DNA of 64,000 nt from Clostridiales bacterium. Lineage in GTDB: Bacteria > Bacillota > Clostridia > Saccharofermentanales > DTU023. Shown one piece after another: positions 7,631 to 17,151 of the stretch. Made by a program: the position numbers and the translations under genes. The DNA is taken from contig SFGY01000006.1 in NCBI GenBank assembly GCA_004556455.1, forward strand, positions 60,675-124,674, in the 5' to 3' direction. The notes under the pieces are model-generated. The model ran no database searches. It was given only the letters and a program-made list of their open reading frames with translations, and was not told the DNA's origin. Within the stretch, counting starts at the first letter, position 1. Each line of letters starts with the position of its first letter.

Positions 7631-9382
7631 CTATCGTGTTTCACCGATGACAATCGTTTTGTTACAGATACTGAGGGGCTTTTGTCTGTGACTGACAATA
7701 AAAACGATTTTTTTGTTAGATTTCGCATACAAAGAAAGCTGCTCTACAATGGTCTCCTCGGTCTTTAAATCCAGCGCTGAAGTAAACTCATCCAGAATGA
7801 TTAAATCAGCATCCTTGTATAAGGCACGGGCATAGGCTACTCGCTGCTGCTCTCCGCCTGATAAATTTTCTCCGTCAATATTGATGAGTATCTGTTCAGA
7901 AGATTTTCCCGCCGCAACGTCCTGAAGGTGGGCAAAACCAATGACCTTTTGTAAATGTTTCTCTTCAGGCCCGGCAAACGCAATATTCTCGCTCAAAGTC
8001 CCTGCAAATATCAAAGGAGTTTGTCCGAGATATGAAATTCTTTTATAGTAGGAATCACGTGAAATTTTCCGGAGGTCCATATGATTGACCAGAATTTTCC
8101 CCTGATAATCTTCAATGATTTTGAGAAGGAGGGACAAAAAGCTGGTTTTTCCACTTCCGGTAGGTCCAACAACAGCAATAATATCCCCGCTCCTGGCACA
8201 GAAGTCAATCTGTTCCAGAAGCGGCTTCTTTCCATCATAGGAGAAACTCAAATTCTCAATGCAAATCTCTTCAATCGAACTTATTAGAATACCGTCCTTG
8301 CTTCGCTCTTCACATTCAGGGGAAATCTCTTTTGCCAACATTTTCTCGACTTGTTTTCCTGGAGAAACACGAAACGACGCTTGTCGGTTCTCATGAACTC
8401 CCGGGCTATCCGCTTTTTCTATCAAATTGGTCACGCGATCTGACATCCCAAGAGTCAATTGCAAAGCCGTGAAATAATCTGCCAGATTGTTTAGAGGTTC
8501 ATAGAGATAACTTAAATAAAAATAAAATGAAAACAGGGCTCCTAGCTCCATTCTGTCTTGCGAAACTTCATATGCACCATAAACAAGGACAACAATTGGC
8601 AATACGACGGTAATGATCTGACCTAAGCCATATGAAAAAGCCGTAAACCATTTTATTTTCTTAGAATAGTTTTCATTTGTTTTTAAGTCAGCCTGTAACT
8701 TCTCTAAAAAAAAATCCTCCTGCTGGTATATCTTAATCTGAAAAAAGCCTTTTAATATCTCTTTAATCCTCCCGTCAATTACTGCAAGAGTTTCCCTTTC
8801 CCCTCTGCTGTTTTTACGTGATTCTTTTCTCGTCATGATAAAGAAAACAGTATAGAGAGGGACGACCACAAACATCACGCAGGCAAGACGCATGGACATC
8901 ACAGACATCAGGGTTAAGACAAGCACAAGGCGCAGACTGTTAAGGACAAGCATGGGCAGACCTATACCAATATGACTTGCCACTTGTCTTCCATCATTAA
9001 GAATACGGGAATGAATATCCTCTTCCTTTTTTTTAACTTCGGAAGGCGACATGGAAAATGCGCCTTCCATCATTTTCAGTCTGAAATAATTTTCGAACTC
9101 AACCGTATAAGCGTGCCAGGCATAGTTTTGCCAGACATTTAAAATAATATCGCAAAACCCTACTCCCATTACAAAGGCTCCAAAGGTCAGGATATCTTCA
9201 AGTGCCGCGGATTTCTCAACTAAGCTAACCAGACGCCCAAGCAGAAAAGGAATATAAGTCGAAACAACAATTTCAACCGCACATAAAAGGGTAATTAAAA
9301 AGCGCCGCTTTCGATAGGGGCCGATATAAGCATACAAATTTCGCAGAGTGGAGATGCTCTTATGATGGGGGAGTGCAGACAT
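7631..9382 (-). CDS. ABC half-exporter (membrane domain plus ATPase)
   Basis: A 583-residue type IV ABC half-transporter: about six membrane helices in residues 1-310 and an ATPase after about 375 with Walker A GPTGSGKT, Q-loop LGQTP, signature NLSGGEQQR, Walker B LIILDEFTSALD and H-loop VSHRQ. All catalytic residues are present, so it could work as a homodimer. No second half-transporter is adjacent, unlike the four pairs elsewhere in the window. The substrate is unknown. A linker of about 60 residues (320-380) between the domains is longer than usual. Confidence 0.9.
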   Translation of the reverse strand: MSALPHHKSISTLRNLYAYIGPYRKRRFLITLLCAVEIVVSTYIPFLLGRLVSLVEKSAALEDILTFGAFVMGVGFCDIILNVWQNYAWHAYTVEFENYFRLKMMEGAFSMSPSEVKKKEEDIHSRILNDGRQVASHIGIGLPMLVLNSLRLVLVLTLMSVMSMRLACVMFVVVPLYTVFFIMTRKESRKNSRGERETLAVIDGRIKEILKGFFQIKIYQQEDFFLEKLQADLKTNENYSKKIKWFTAFSYGLGQIITVVLPIVVLVYGAYEVSQDRMELGALFSFYFYLSYLYEPLNNLADYFTALQLTLGMSDRVTNLIEKADSPGVHENRQASFRVSPGKQVEKMLAKEISPECEERSKDGILISSIEEICIENLSFSYDGKKPLLEQIDFCARSGDIIAVVGPTGSGKTSFLSLLLKIIEDYQGKILVNHMDLRKISRDSYYKRISYLGQTPLIFAGTLSENIAFAGPEEKHLQKVIGFAHLQDVAAGKSSEQILINIDGENLSGGEQQRVAYARALYKDADLIILDEFTSALDLKTEETIVEQLSLYAKSNKKIVFIVSHRQKPLSICNKTIVIGETR

Positions 9383-9417
9383 TCTCTTTCCATCCTTTTG
9401 GACATTTTTGCTTTAAT

Positions 9418-9446
9418 ATTTTATTGCGCTCACTAATTATAATCAA
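9418..9446 (-). promoter_or_regulatory. Sigma-A-type promoter for the 9382 ABC gene
   Basis: On the minus strand TTGATT (9446-9441), a 17-bp spacer and TAAAAT (9423-9418) lie about 36 bp before the ATG. The rest of the 362-bp divergent gap up to the glycosyltransferase start shows no other clear element. Confidence 0.6.
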
Positions 9447-9744
9447 TATGTGCTATCCCATGATGCGACATCACACGCTTTAAGATAGAGCTAGCTCAGA
9501 TGGAAAATGTTAAGATGCATACCGATCATAAAATAAGCAAATAAGCTAAGATGACAATGAAAAATGAATAGCTGAAAAAAGAAGCATCGTCGAGCAGAAG
9601 AAAATGGCGGGATGTATTTTAAGAGAAATAAGAGAGAACATGTCGAAGGGCAGGCAAATCAGCATGGAGACTGCTTTGCCTGCAAAGAAGCACAAGCGGA
9701 CAAAAGAAATGACAGCGTGCTTGACGGAAAGCAGGGAAGAGAAC

Positions 9745-11217
9745 ATGACAGCAGGAAAAGCTTTGAAAATTTTACACCTGACGGCGCAAAAGCCGTTTGC
9801 GACCGGCTCCGGGACTTATCTTCTCAACCTGATCGGAGCGCTCTCCGGGAAAGGGTGCGAACAGGCTGTGATTTATGGGATCGACGCGGGTGAACAGCTG
9901 CCCGAAGACGCCGCGCGCCGCTTTTCCGAGGCCAGGCTGCAAAGCTATCCTGTGCTTTATTCAAGCCCGGAGCTGCCTTTCCACGTGCTTGGGATGAGCG
10001 ACGTCATGCCCTATCCCGCGACGCGTTACCGCGATCTCAACGAGAACATGCTCAAGGCTTTCGAGGCAGCTTTCGGACAGGCCATAAAAACGGCCGTCAA
10101 AGCCTTTCAGCCGGATCTCATCTTTTGCCAGCATCTCTTTTTACTGAGCGCTCTGGTTCGACGGCTCTGCCCTGATCGGCCGGTCTTTGCCTTCTGCCAC
10201 GAAACGGGCCTCATTCAGAGCGAAATCAACCCGCATCTCTTTGCCCGCATAAAAGACGATCTGGCGCGGCTGGAGGGCATTTTCGCCTTGCAGCCCCTGC
10301 AGCAAAAAAAGATTCTTTCGCGCATCCCTATCCCGGCGTCCCGCTGCATCGTCACCGGAACCTCCTGTAACCTGAGCGTGTTCCAGAAGGAAAATAGCAC
10401 CGCAAAGAGGACACTTGCCGAAGGTAGCGGCGACCTCAGCAACGGCTTCGATAAAGAGCCTGCCGGCAAGCCCAACTGCAACATCGCCAGCGGAAAGAGA
10501 GCAGGAAACTCCCGGTCTTTAAATGTACACCAACAGGATAATGCGGTAAACGCCTCAGCCCAGCTCAGCTGTTCTTCCGCAGAGCTTGTGCGACCCTGCC
10601 GCCTGATCTACGCGGGCAAGCTCTCCCGGCTCAAAGGGGTGGACTTGCTGCTTCGCGCCTGCCGCCTGCTGAATCCGGAGAAGTTTTCCCTGACCCTCAT
10701 CGGCGACAGCTCCGATGAGGAGGAGCAGAGGCTTATTGAGCAGCTCTGCGCCAGCCTGACGCTGCCTCTGCAGCGCTTTCCCCGTCAGGACAACGCCGCC
10801 CTTCCCGCTTTTTATGCTCAGGCCGATCTCTTCATTCTTCCCACCCTGCGCGAAGGCCTGGCCATCTCCATTCTCGAAGCCCTGGCCTGCGGCCTGCCCT
10901 GCCTCATGAGTGACCTTCCCGGAGCTCCCGACGGTCTCCTCGCACATCTCCTCTACAAACCGGAAGAAAAGCTCCCCCAAGCCCTGCGCTTCGTACCCTT
11001 CCCCGAAGACGTCTCCGCCGATCCCGAAGCCCTGCTCCAGCCCGCCCAGGCCTCAGAAGAAGCCGCCGCAGCCTTTGTGCAAAATCTGGCGGAGAGCATT
11101 CAGGACTTCGCCCCCGCCTGCGTCAGCCGCGAGCTGGCCTTCCCTGACATGAGCCCCTGCCTCGCCTCATCGCTTGCCGATCGCATCCTCGCCGCCTGCG
11201 AAAAACTCCTTGCCTAG
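9745..11217 (+). CDS. GT4-family glycosyltransferase
   Basis: A 490-residue GT-B glycosyltransferase. The N-terminal domain starts KILHLTAQKPFATGSGTYLLNL, and the donor domain has LIYAGKLSRLKGVDLLLRA and the PTLREGLAISILEALACG motif of GT4 retaining enzymes. Residues about 214-282, between the lobes, are a low-complexity Ser/Asn/Lys-rich insert not expected in the family. The start at 9745 is chosen because GGGAAGAG lies 8 nt upstream and the Rossmann strand follows directly. It stands alone between a divergent ABC gene and a convergent rhuM gene, so acceptor and donor are unknown. Confidence 0.85.
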   Translation: MTAGKALKILHLTAQKPFATGSGTYLLNLIGALSGKGCEQAVIYGIDAGEQLPEDAARRFSEARLQSYPVLYSSPELPFHVLGMSDVMPYPATRYRDLNENMLKAFEAAFGQAIKTAVKAFQPDLIFCQHLFLLSALVRRLCPDRPVFAFCHETGLIQSEINPHLFARIKDDLARLEGIFALQPLQQKKILSRIPIPASRCIVTGTSCNLSVFQKENSTAKRTLAEGSGDLSNGFDKEPAGKPNCNIASGKRAGNSRSLNVHQQDNAVNASAQLSCSSAELVRPCRLIYAGKLSRLKGVDLLLRACRLLNPEKFSLTLIGDSSDEEEQRLIEQLCASLTLPLQRFPRQDNAALPAFYAQADLFILPTLREGLAISILEALACGLPCLMSDLPGAPDGLLAHLLYKPEEKLPQALRFVPFPEDVSADPEALLQPAQASEEAAAAFVQNLAESIQDFAPACVSRELAFPDMSPCLASSLADRILAACEKLLA

Positions 11218-11316
11218 CTGGACTTTTTCCGGCTTTGAGATATAGCGAATCGCAAGGGTCGATAGGTCAGGGGACAATGCTCTTTACTTCAAAAGATAAT
11301 TGGAAACCTGTAATGA

Positions 11317-12321
11317 TTATGGTTTGGCCTTCTTTTTGGCCTCTTTTTCCAATTCTTTCACACTTTTGAGGTAATCCTTCTCGACGGGCGACAGTGTATT
11401 TTGCTGATACTTCCGATATTCAGCGGTAGCCTTTTCCATAGCCTGCTCATGGCTGATGGATCCTGCTCCAGATAAAAGCTTACGTTTACCCGTCGCCAGA
11501 ACGGCATCCAACTGTTCCACATAGTCCACCATGTACATGGGCTTATGCTCCAGCGCGTTGATTTCCGCCAGATCAAAGTAACCGGATACGAGGTTGTTCA
11601 AGATTTTGAGTTCGTTTTCGGTGAGATAGTTTTTGGCAACTTTAATATCCTTCAGAGCAGGGATTTCTCCGCTGAAGCTTGTTAGTCCCATGAACGGTTT
11701 TTCCGCGTCTGCACGTTCATAAATCACTTCGGCAGCAGTATGACCATGGGCCGCGACATGAAGCTTATTCTGAACGATTTTAAAGAAACGAATCGATGCT
11801 TCTGAATGCGGGTCATAGTCCACACTGGTCGCATAGAGATCAAGAACCTGACGATACAACACTTTTTCCGAAGAGCGGATATCGCGGATGCGGTCGAGCA
11901 GTTCTTTCCAGTAATTTCCGCCGCCATTCCCTTTCAGGCGTTCGTCATCAAGGGCAAAGCCTTTACGCAAATATTCTTTAAGCACCTGTGTGGCCCAGAT
12001 ACGGAATTGCACGCCGCGCTGGGATTTGACGCGATAGCCCACGGAGATGATAACGTCAAGATTAAAGTACTCGATTTGTCGTTCTACCTGACGAGCTCCT
12101 TCCATTTGAACTGTTGCAAAATTTGCAACAGTTGCTGATCGCGTAAGTTCTCCTTCTTCAAAAATATTACGGATATGCCGCAATATAGTGGACTTGTCGC
12201 GTTGAAAAAGATCGGCCATCTGATCTAAAGAAAGCCAGACCGTTTCCTTATCGAAAGTCACGTCAACTTTTGTTAAGCCATCATTCGTGGTGTACATGAT
12301 AAGTTCTGATTTGTTTTCCAT
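11317..12321 (-). CDS. RhuM-family protein
   Basis: A 334-residue protein of the virulence RhuM family. It has an N-terminal HTH-like segment (VWLSLDQMADLFQRDKSTI, LRHIRNIFEEGEL), the core IEYFNLDVIISVGYRVKSQRG, then a helical C-terminal half ending in a Lys-rich tail. The molecular role of the family is not established; members occur in islands and near restriction or defence genes. AGGAG 7 nt before the ATG at 12321 fixes the start. A 101-bp copy of its central part occurs at 20835-20935 as a decayed fragment. Confidence 0.88.
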   Translation of the reverse strand: MENKSELIMYTTNDGLTKVDVTFDKETVWLSLDQMADLFQRDKSTILRHIRNIFEEGELTRSATVANFATVQMEGARQVERQIEYFNLDVIISVGYRVKSQRGVQFRIWATQVLKEYLRKGFALDDERLKGNGGGNYWKELLDRIRDIRSSEKVLYRQVLDLYATSVDYDPHSEASIRFFKIVQNKLHVAAHGHTAAEVIYERADAEKPFMGLTSFSGEIPALKDIKVAKNYLTENELKILNNLVSGYFDLAEINALEHKPMYMVDYVEQLDAVLATGKRKLLSGAGSISHEQAMEKATAEYRKYQQNTLSPVEKDYLKSVKELEKEAKKKAKP

Positions 12322-12474
12322 TTCGCTTCTCCTTTTTTCTTGCATCCGCAGTCCAGGAGCCCCCCTTTATCAAGGTGAAATGTTTGCACCTTGGAAGCTC
12401 TTATATCTTTCGCAGTATCTAAAAAATGATGATGAAATAAAATAAAATGAAACGATATCTAAAGTTTATTTTAT

Positions 12475-12512
12475 CATCTCCTGCAGCAGATGCCCATCAG
12501 CCCTGGCAGTGG
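12475..12512. repeat. Intergenic repeat R1, copy 1
   Basis: A 38-bp segment beginning CATCTCCTGCAGCAGATG and ending near GGCAGTGG recurs at 20941-20979 with two or three differences. Both copies lie on the minus-strand 5' side of a rhuM sequence and upstream of a tetR gene. This marks a duplicated block. Confidence 0.8.
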
Positions 12513-12514
12513 AA

Positions 12515-12540
12515 ATTGAGAAGACCTCGCTGGAGGTCCA
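12515..12540 (+). pseudogene. Possible tetR fragment
   Basis: TTGAGAAGACCTC followed by TGGAGG (12516-12536) matches 19 of 21 bases of the second tetR gene at 21162-21182, which encodes EKTSMED. It directly abuts repeat R1, as if a deletion had joined R1 to the middle of a tetR gene. The match is short, so chance is not excluded. Confidence 0.35.
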
Positions 12541-12581
12541 GCCGGTGATTCGGGCAGTCGAAAAAATGCCTCCGCTGCCTT

Positions 12582-12671
12582 TCTCTGAACCAGAAAAACG
12601 GGGCCGTCTCCCTGTAGACAGCCCCGTTTTATTGTGCAAGTGGTTTAAGTGCGCAAAATCCTGCTTTTTTT
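12582..12671. repeat. Intergenic repeat R2, copy 1 (contains a terminator)
   Basis: About 90 bp, including a strong hairpin and the string GTGCAAGTGGTTT, recur at 25407-25497. The two copies bracket the whole TetR/ABC region. The 494-bp gap 12346-12839 otherwise holds repeat R1, the tetR fragment and the tetR promoter. Confidence 0.75.
12594..12633. terminator. Hairpin terminator upstream of tetR-1
   Basis: AAAACGGGGC (12595-12604) pairs with GCCCCGTTTT (12621-12630); the inner bases also pair. T- and A-rich flanks allow function in both directions. It insulates the TetR/ABC operon from the rhuM side. Confidence 0.7.
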
Positions 12672-12756
12672 AATGATGGCCTCCGAAATGAAAAGATTAA
12701 TGAACGTCTCTTGATCCGAAGCCTGCTTGTCGGATTATTAGACAGAATATTCTGAA

Positions 12757-12772
12757 GTTAGTTGACGGTAAC
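12757..12772. promoter_or_regulatory. GTTA-N8-TAAC element over the tetR-1 -35 box
   Basis: GTTAGTTGACGGTAAC has the same length and outer arms as the stronger GTTAGC-N4-GCTAAC sites before the ABC operons. It overlaps the TTGACG -35 box of tetR-1, which suits autoregulation. Confidence 0.55.
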
Positions 12773-12790
12773 CATGCGCGATGATATGAT
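12762..12790 (+). promoter_or_regulatory. Promoter of tetR-1
   Basis: TTGACG (12762-12767), a 17-bp spacer and TATGAT (12785-12790) form a near-consensus sigma-A promoter. The predicted start is near 12797. Confidence 0.75.
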
Positions 12791-12793
12791 GAA

Positions 12794-12815
12794 AACCGAC
12801 ATCTTTGTCGGTTTT
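12794..12815. promoter_or_regulatory. Palindrome at the tetR-1 transcription start
   Basis: Arms AAACCGAC and GTCGGTTT around 6 bp lie exactly over the predicted start site and are followed by TTG. It could be a second operator or a small leader hairpin or attenuator. Confidence 0.45.
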
Positions 12816-12839
12816 TGTTCGGCATAGGAGGCACCGATT

Positions 12840-13445
12840 TTGAAAGAGAAAAAACAAAAAGTCGGACAGATCCGAAAAAAAGAAATCTTAGATGCGGCTA
12901 AGAAGGCTTTTATAAAGAAAGGCTTTGCTGACACGGTGATGGAAGATATTATTGCCGAAACATCGTTGTCCAGGGGAGGCGTTTATTACCATTACAAAAA
13001 CAAGGTGGACATATTACATGACCTCATGAGAGAAGGCATGGTTTATCGTGTAGAGAAGATCAATGAATTTCTGACAGATTATCCGGGGGAATTAGATTTA
13101 AATGCCGCAGCGCAGATGATTGCCGATAAAATCCTCGATAAAAGTGATCTTATGAGCGTATACGCCATCTATCTTCAGGCTCAAAAAAATAGCAAAGAAT
13201 TAAGAGATTTGTTTCCAATCTTGCTTGAGGAATCTCTAAATGCTGCGCGTACAGGCATTAAAGAGGTGATAACGGGTGATTACAGCTATCTCTCCAACGA
13301 ATTTTTGGTATTTTTTATGAACACGATGATTCTGGGATGCGAAATATTGGATGGGGCAAGGGAAAGTTTTATGAAGAACCGGGAATTTATTGTAGAAATA
13401 GTGACGTTATTCATAGAAAAATATAACAAAAAAGAAGTAAAATAA
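12840..13445 (+). CDS. TetR-family regulator 1 of the ABC region
   Basis: A 201-residue TetR protein. The N-terminal HTH reads KKEILDAAKKAFIKKGFADTVMEDIIAETSLSRGGVYYHYKNK; the C-terminal ligand domain is poorly conserved. The start codon is TTG with AGGAGG 8 nt upstream. It lies immediately before an ABC pair and is paralogous to the TetR at 21083 (shared HTH, YYHYxN, DILHDLM, MS-Y-IYLQA). Known relatives repress adjacent exporter genes until a ligand binds. The palindromic sites before itself and the ABC genes are its likely operators. Confidence 0.9.
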   Translation: MKEKKQKVGQIRKKEILDAAKKAFIKKGFADTVMEDIIAETSLSRGGVYYHYKNKVDILHDLMREGMVYRVEKINEFLTDYPGELDLNAAAQMIADKILDKSDLMSVYAIYLQAQKNSKELRDLFPILLEESLNAARTGIKEVITGDYSYLSNEFLVFFMNTMILGCEILDGARESFMKNREFIVEIVTLFIEKYNKKEVK

Positions 13446-13459
13446 TTTTTTAGTTAATA

Positions 13460-13475
13460 GTTAGCTATAGCTAAC
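13460..13475. promoter_or_regulatory. Operator GTTAGC-N4-GCTAAC before ABC pair 1
   Basis: A perfect palindrome with 6-bp arms (GTTAGC, TATA, GCTAAC) lies 16 bp before the ATG at 13492, overlapping the leader. It matches sites at 20684 and 21696. Repression by the adjacent TetR is inferred. Confidence 0.7.
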
Positions 13476-13491
13476 ACAAGGAGCGATGTGT

Positions 13492-15411
13492 ATGAATCAC
13501 AGAAAAAGTAGTTTGGTTGAAAGGCCTGATGGTCTCCTGGACAGCAAGAAGGTTAAGCAAACCGAGGCCTTAATCAAAGAGGTCAATAGCTTAAATCTTG
13601 AAGTTCCCGATGAGATAATGGGACGGATTAAACATGAAGTACAGCAAACTGAGAAGCAGGCACAAATCAGTATGAGCGGTTTGAGCAAGGAGCTGATGCG
13701 TGTTGCGCCAGAGTATAAGGGCGGGATGCGGCTTTCTATTCTTCTTGCTTGTGTTGGGGAGATTTTTAGTTTCGCTGCGTATTTCTTTAGTGCTTATGCC
13801 GCCGGCTGGCTAATAAAACAAGCCGACGGCAGACCGACTGGTTTTGCTGAACTTTTAAAGTATGCTTTATTGGCGCTGGGTTCATTACTGCTTTATTTTA
13901 TTTTCACCGGAATCAGCACAGTCATTTCTCATAAAACCTCCTTTGCTATACTGGCCAAACTCAGACAGACCCTATTTGAAAAACTGCAAGTCATTCCCAT
14001 GGGATACCTGGTGGACAATCCAGTCGGCAAGATTAAGGTGATTATTATGGAGCGAGTGGCCGATATGGAGGACTGGGTCGCTCATTTCATGCCGGAGCTG
14101 CCTAGCCGTCTCTTGCATCCTGCACTTTGTATCATTATTTTATTCTGTTTAGATTGGCGTATAGGCTTATCCATTTTTGCCCCCCTGCCAATTGCTTTGA
14201 TCGGCATGGCGACGATGATGTATAAATATCGTGCCAGGATGGCGGTTTGGATGTCGAGTTACGCCAATGTTGCAGATAGAAGTGCGGAATATGTTCGAGG
14301 AATTCCGGTCATCAAGGCCTTTGCGCAGGATAAGATCTCTTATGGTAAGTTTGCCGATGCTGTGAAATTCTATCATTTCTCAACCATGAAGTGGTGGAAA
14401 CAGAGCTGGTTAGGCAAAGCCTTGATGACGGCGGCGATGATGACGCCGCAGCTGGTGAGCCTGCCCTTGGCTTTTTATTATTACGGGCAGGGCCAAATAA
14501 GCATGGAAACCCTGCTCCTATCCCTTATCCTGCCAATTTCCATACTGCCCCAGGCATTTGCGATCATGATGAGTTTTGAACTTTTTCAGATGGCTTCCAA
14601 CAACTGGGTGCCAATCAAAGAATTGCTTGACATGCCTGCTCAAAAACGCCCTACGACCGAACATAGAGCGCCTATTCGCGTTGACAAGGGGATTAAATTT
14701 GAGAACGTAAATTTTTCCTATCATGATGGAAATGAGGTGCTGCACGATATCTCTTTTGAGACTAAACCCGGTGAGGTCACGGCTCTTGTAGGGCCTTCCG
14801 GCGGTGGAAAATCAACGATAGCAAAACTTTTAGCAGGTTTTTGGGATCAGACTTCGGGCACGATTTCCCTTGGCGGGGTGGAGACAACAAATATTTCATT
14901 TAAGCAGCTTGCGGAAGAGATCTCCTTCGTTTCGCAGGATAACTTTCTGTTTGATGTCAGTATCAGGGACAATATTCGTCTCGGGAAACCCAACGCAACG
15001 GAAGAAGAAATCGTTGCAGCAGCAAAAGCAGCTCATTGTCATGAGTTTATTATGGCGCTGCCTGAAGGATACAACACCAGGGCGGGCGAAGCGGGTGGCG
15101 CGATGTCGGGTGGTGAACGCCAACGCATAACACTTGCCAGAGCCATTCTGAAGCCGGCATCTACGATTATTTTAGATGAGGCAACGGCGTATGCTGACCC
15201 AGAAAATGAAGCTCTTATTCAGGAAGCAATATCGCACCTTGTGACAGGGAAAAATCTTGTCATCGTCGCGCATCGATTGAACACCATTATACAAGCGCAA
15301 CAAATCATCTTAATTGATAAAGGCCGGATTATAGCGAAGGGCAGGCATGATGAACTTTTGCAGGAACCGCTCTATGCCAGCCTTTGGAAACAATATTTAG
15401 GGGAGGAATAA
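13492..15411 (+). CDS. ABC half-transporter, pair 1, first subunit
   Basis: A 639-residue half-transporter with a soluble extension of about 70 residues, then six membrane helices, then an ATPase: Walker A GPSGGGKST, signature AMSGGERQR, Walker B TIILDEATAYADPENE, H-loop VAHRLN. It is catalytically complete. The ADPENE run after Walker B recurs in several siderophore-linked type IV systems, so import of an iron chelate cannot be excluded; export is the default guess. ATG 13492 is preferred over 13486 because AAGGAG is then 8 nt away. The next gene starts 4 nt after its stop. Confidence 0.9.
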   Translation: MNHRKSSLVERPDGLLDSKKVKQTEALIKEVNSLNLEVPDEIMGRIKHEVQQTEKQAQISMSGLSKELMRVAPEYKGGMRLSILLACVGEIFSFAAYFFSAYAAGWLIKQADGRPTGFAELLKYALLALGSLLLYFIFTGISTVISHKTSFAILAKLRQTLFEKLQVIPMGYLVDNPVGKIKVIIMERVADMEDWVAHFMPELPSRLLHPALCIIILFCLDWRIGLSIFAPLPIALIGMATMMYKYRARMAVWMSSYANVADRSAEYVRGIPVIKAFAQDKISYGKFADAVKFYHFSTMKWWKQSWLGKALMTAAMMTPQLVSLPLAFYYYGQGQISMETLLLSLILPISILPQAFAIMMSFELFQMASNNWVPIKELLDMPAQKRPTTEHRAPIRVDKGIKFENVNFSYHDGNEVLHDISFETKPGEVTALVGPSGGGKSTIAKLLAGFWDQTSGTISLGGVETTNISFKQLAEEISFVSQDNFLFDVSIRDNIRLGKPNATEEEIVAAAKAAHCHEFIMALPEGYNTRAGEAGGAMSGGERQRITLARAILKPASTIILDEATAYADPENEALIQEAISHLVTGKNLVIVAHRLNTIIQAQQIILIDKGRIIAKGRHDELLQEPLYASLWKQYLGEE

Positions 15412-15414
15412 GAA

Positions 15415-17151
15415 ATGAACTTTATTAAATTATCGCTAAAATTAGCCGGTCAGTATAAAAATCGCCTTAAAGCCGGAATGTTCCTTATTTTCCTGCAAAA
15501 TGCCTCGGTATTATTTGGATTTTTCGCGCTCTTTCTTTCCTTCAACTGGATGAAGGAGACGACAACTTGTCATCTTTGGACGATTTTCGGAGTTCTGTTT
15601 GTTTCTTTCCTGTTTAATTTTCTTACAGGCTGGGCCAAAAGCAGCCTTAGCGATGGCGTTTTCTTCGGCATTTTCAAGAATTACCGGCTTACTGTGGGCG
15701 AAAAACTCAAAAAAGCCCCGATGGGTTATTTTGCCGAACAAAGTCTCTCAAGAATCTTGGCGGCGTTTACCAACGTAATGAAGAGCCTGGAAAACTACGC
15801 TTCCATGAGTATTGACTTTGCTGTCTCCGGTGCTTCCATATCTTTTTTCCTTTTAGTTGGGATGTTTACTGTCAATGCTAAAATCGGAGAGCTGACCCTG
15901 GTATGCTTAGCACTGATTTGGTTCTGTGTGTTTCTCATGGTTCATCTGTCCAGGAAAGAGGTGGCCCGCGAACACACTGCCATTACTAAGGTGAACGATG
16001 CTCTTGTAGACAGTATTTGCGGTATCCCTGTGCTGCGCAGTTTTCCGCTGGCAGATACCGGGGTTGTGGAAGAAATTCATTCCAAGTTAAAGAACGCTTC
16101 CGAGGATCTTAGACTTGCTCAGGTACATTTCGAGATCGTTTTTGTCATTTGCTCAAGAATTTTTACGACGATCATCAACCTTTCGAGCTTGTTTGTTACG
16201 CTTTTGGCCTGTTACCTTTATACTCGGGGTGAGGTATTATTACCGCAAGCTCTCACCGTTTCCGCGGCGGGTTTTATGATTTTCGGTGGTTTGAGGCAGC
16301 TTGAAAATGCGGCCATCCTGATGGTTAAAAATCCCGCCAACATGCAATATCTGGAAGAAGTTTTGAATATTCCTGAAATCAGTGAGGGCACTTTGGAAGT
16401 TGTGAAAAATCAGGACATTGTCTTTGACAAGGTAAGTTTTAGCTACGACAATAGAAATCCTGTTCTGAAAGAAATGTCGTTTACGATTCCTCAAGGATCA
16501 AAGACCGCCATAGTCGGGCCGTCCGGTTCCGGCAAAACGACCATTATCAATTTGATATCCCGTTTTTATGATGTTGACAGAGGTGAAATTAGATTGGGAG
16601 CTAAGGATATACGGGACTATAAGGTTGAAAAATTACTTAAAAATCTTTCGCTTGTTTTCCAGGATGTATACCTTTTCCAAGATACTATAGAAAACAATAT
16701 CCGCTTTGCAAATCCGCAGGCGAGCCACGAAGACGTGGTGGAAGCTGCAAAAAAAGCACATTGTCACCAGTTTATTATGGAACTTCCCGAGGGCTATAAC
16801 ACCATGGTCGGTGAGGGCGGCAGCTCCCTTTCCGGCGGAGAAAAGCAGCGGGTTTCGATTGCCAGAGCCTTACTGAAAAATGCGCCAATCATTCTTTTAG
16901 ATGAAGCGACCAGCTCGGTTGATCCTGAAAATGAAAGCGAGATTTTAGCGGCAATTGAAGAATTATCCAAGGGGCATACGGTCATTTCCATAGCGCACAG
17001 ACTTTCTACTGTGAGAAAAGCGGATCAGATCTTAGTGATCGATGATGGTAAATTGGTGCAGGAAGGAAAACATAACGAACTGCTTAACGAGGAAGGTATT
17101 TATTCAGCATTCATCAGGGCCAGAGAAAGAGCCGCCAACTGGAAATTATAA
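15415..17151 (+). CDS. ABC half-transporter, pair 1, second subunit
   Basis: A 578-residue half-transporter with six membrane helices and a complete ATPase: GPSGSGKTT, SLSGGEKQR, IILLDEATSSVDPENE, IAHRLS. GGGGAGGAA overlaps the end of the preceding gene, so translation is probably coupled and the pair forms a heterodimer. It is paralogous to the subunit at 23513. No clear terminator follows in the 173-bp gap to the convergent pair. Confidence 0.9.
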   Translation: MNFIKLSLKLAGQYKNRLKAGMFLIFLQNASVLFGFFALFLSFNWMKETTTCHLWTIFGVLFVSFLFNFLTGWAKSSLSDGVFFGIFKNYRLTVGEKLKKAPMGYFAEQSLSRILAAFTNVMKSLENYASMSIDFAVSGASISFFLLVGMFTVNAKIGELTLVCLALIWFCVFLMVHLSRKEVAREHTAITKVNDALVDSICGIPVLRSFPLADTGVVEEIHSKLKNASEDLRLAQVHFEIVFVICSRIFTTIINLSSLFVTLLACYLYTRGEVLLPQALTVSAAGFMIFGGLRQLENAAILMVKNPANMQYLEEVLNIPEISEGTLEVVKNQDIVFDKVSFSYDNRNPVLKEMSFTIPQGSKTAIVGPSGSGKTTIINLISRFYDVDRGEIRLGAKDIRDYKVEKLLKNLSLVFQDVYLFQDTIENNIRFANPQASHEDVVEAAKKAHCHQFIMELPEGYNTMVGEGGSSLSGGEKQRVSIARALLKNAPIILLDEATSSVDPENESEILAAIEELSKGHTVISIAHRLSTVRKADQILVIDDGKLVQEGKHNELLNEEGIYSAFIRARERAANWKL

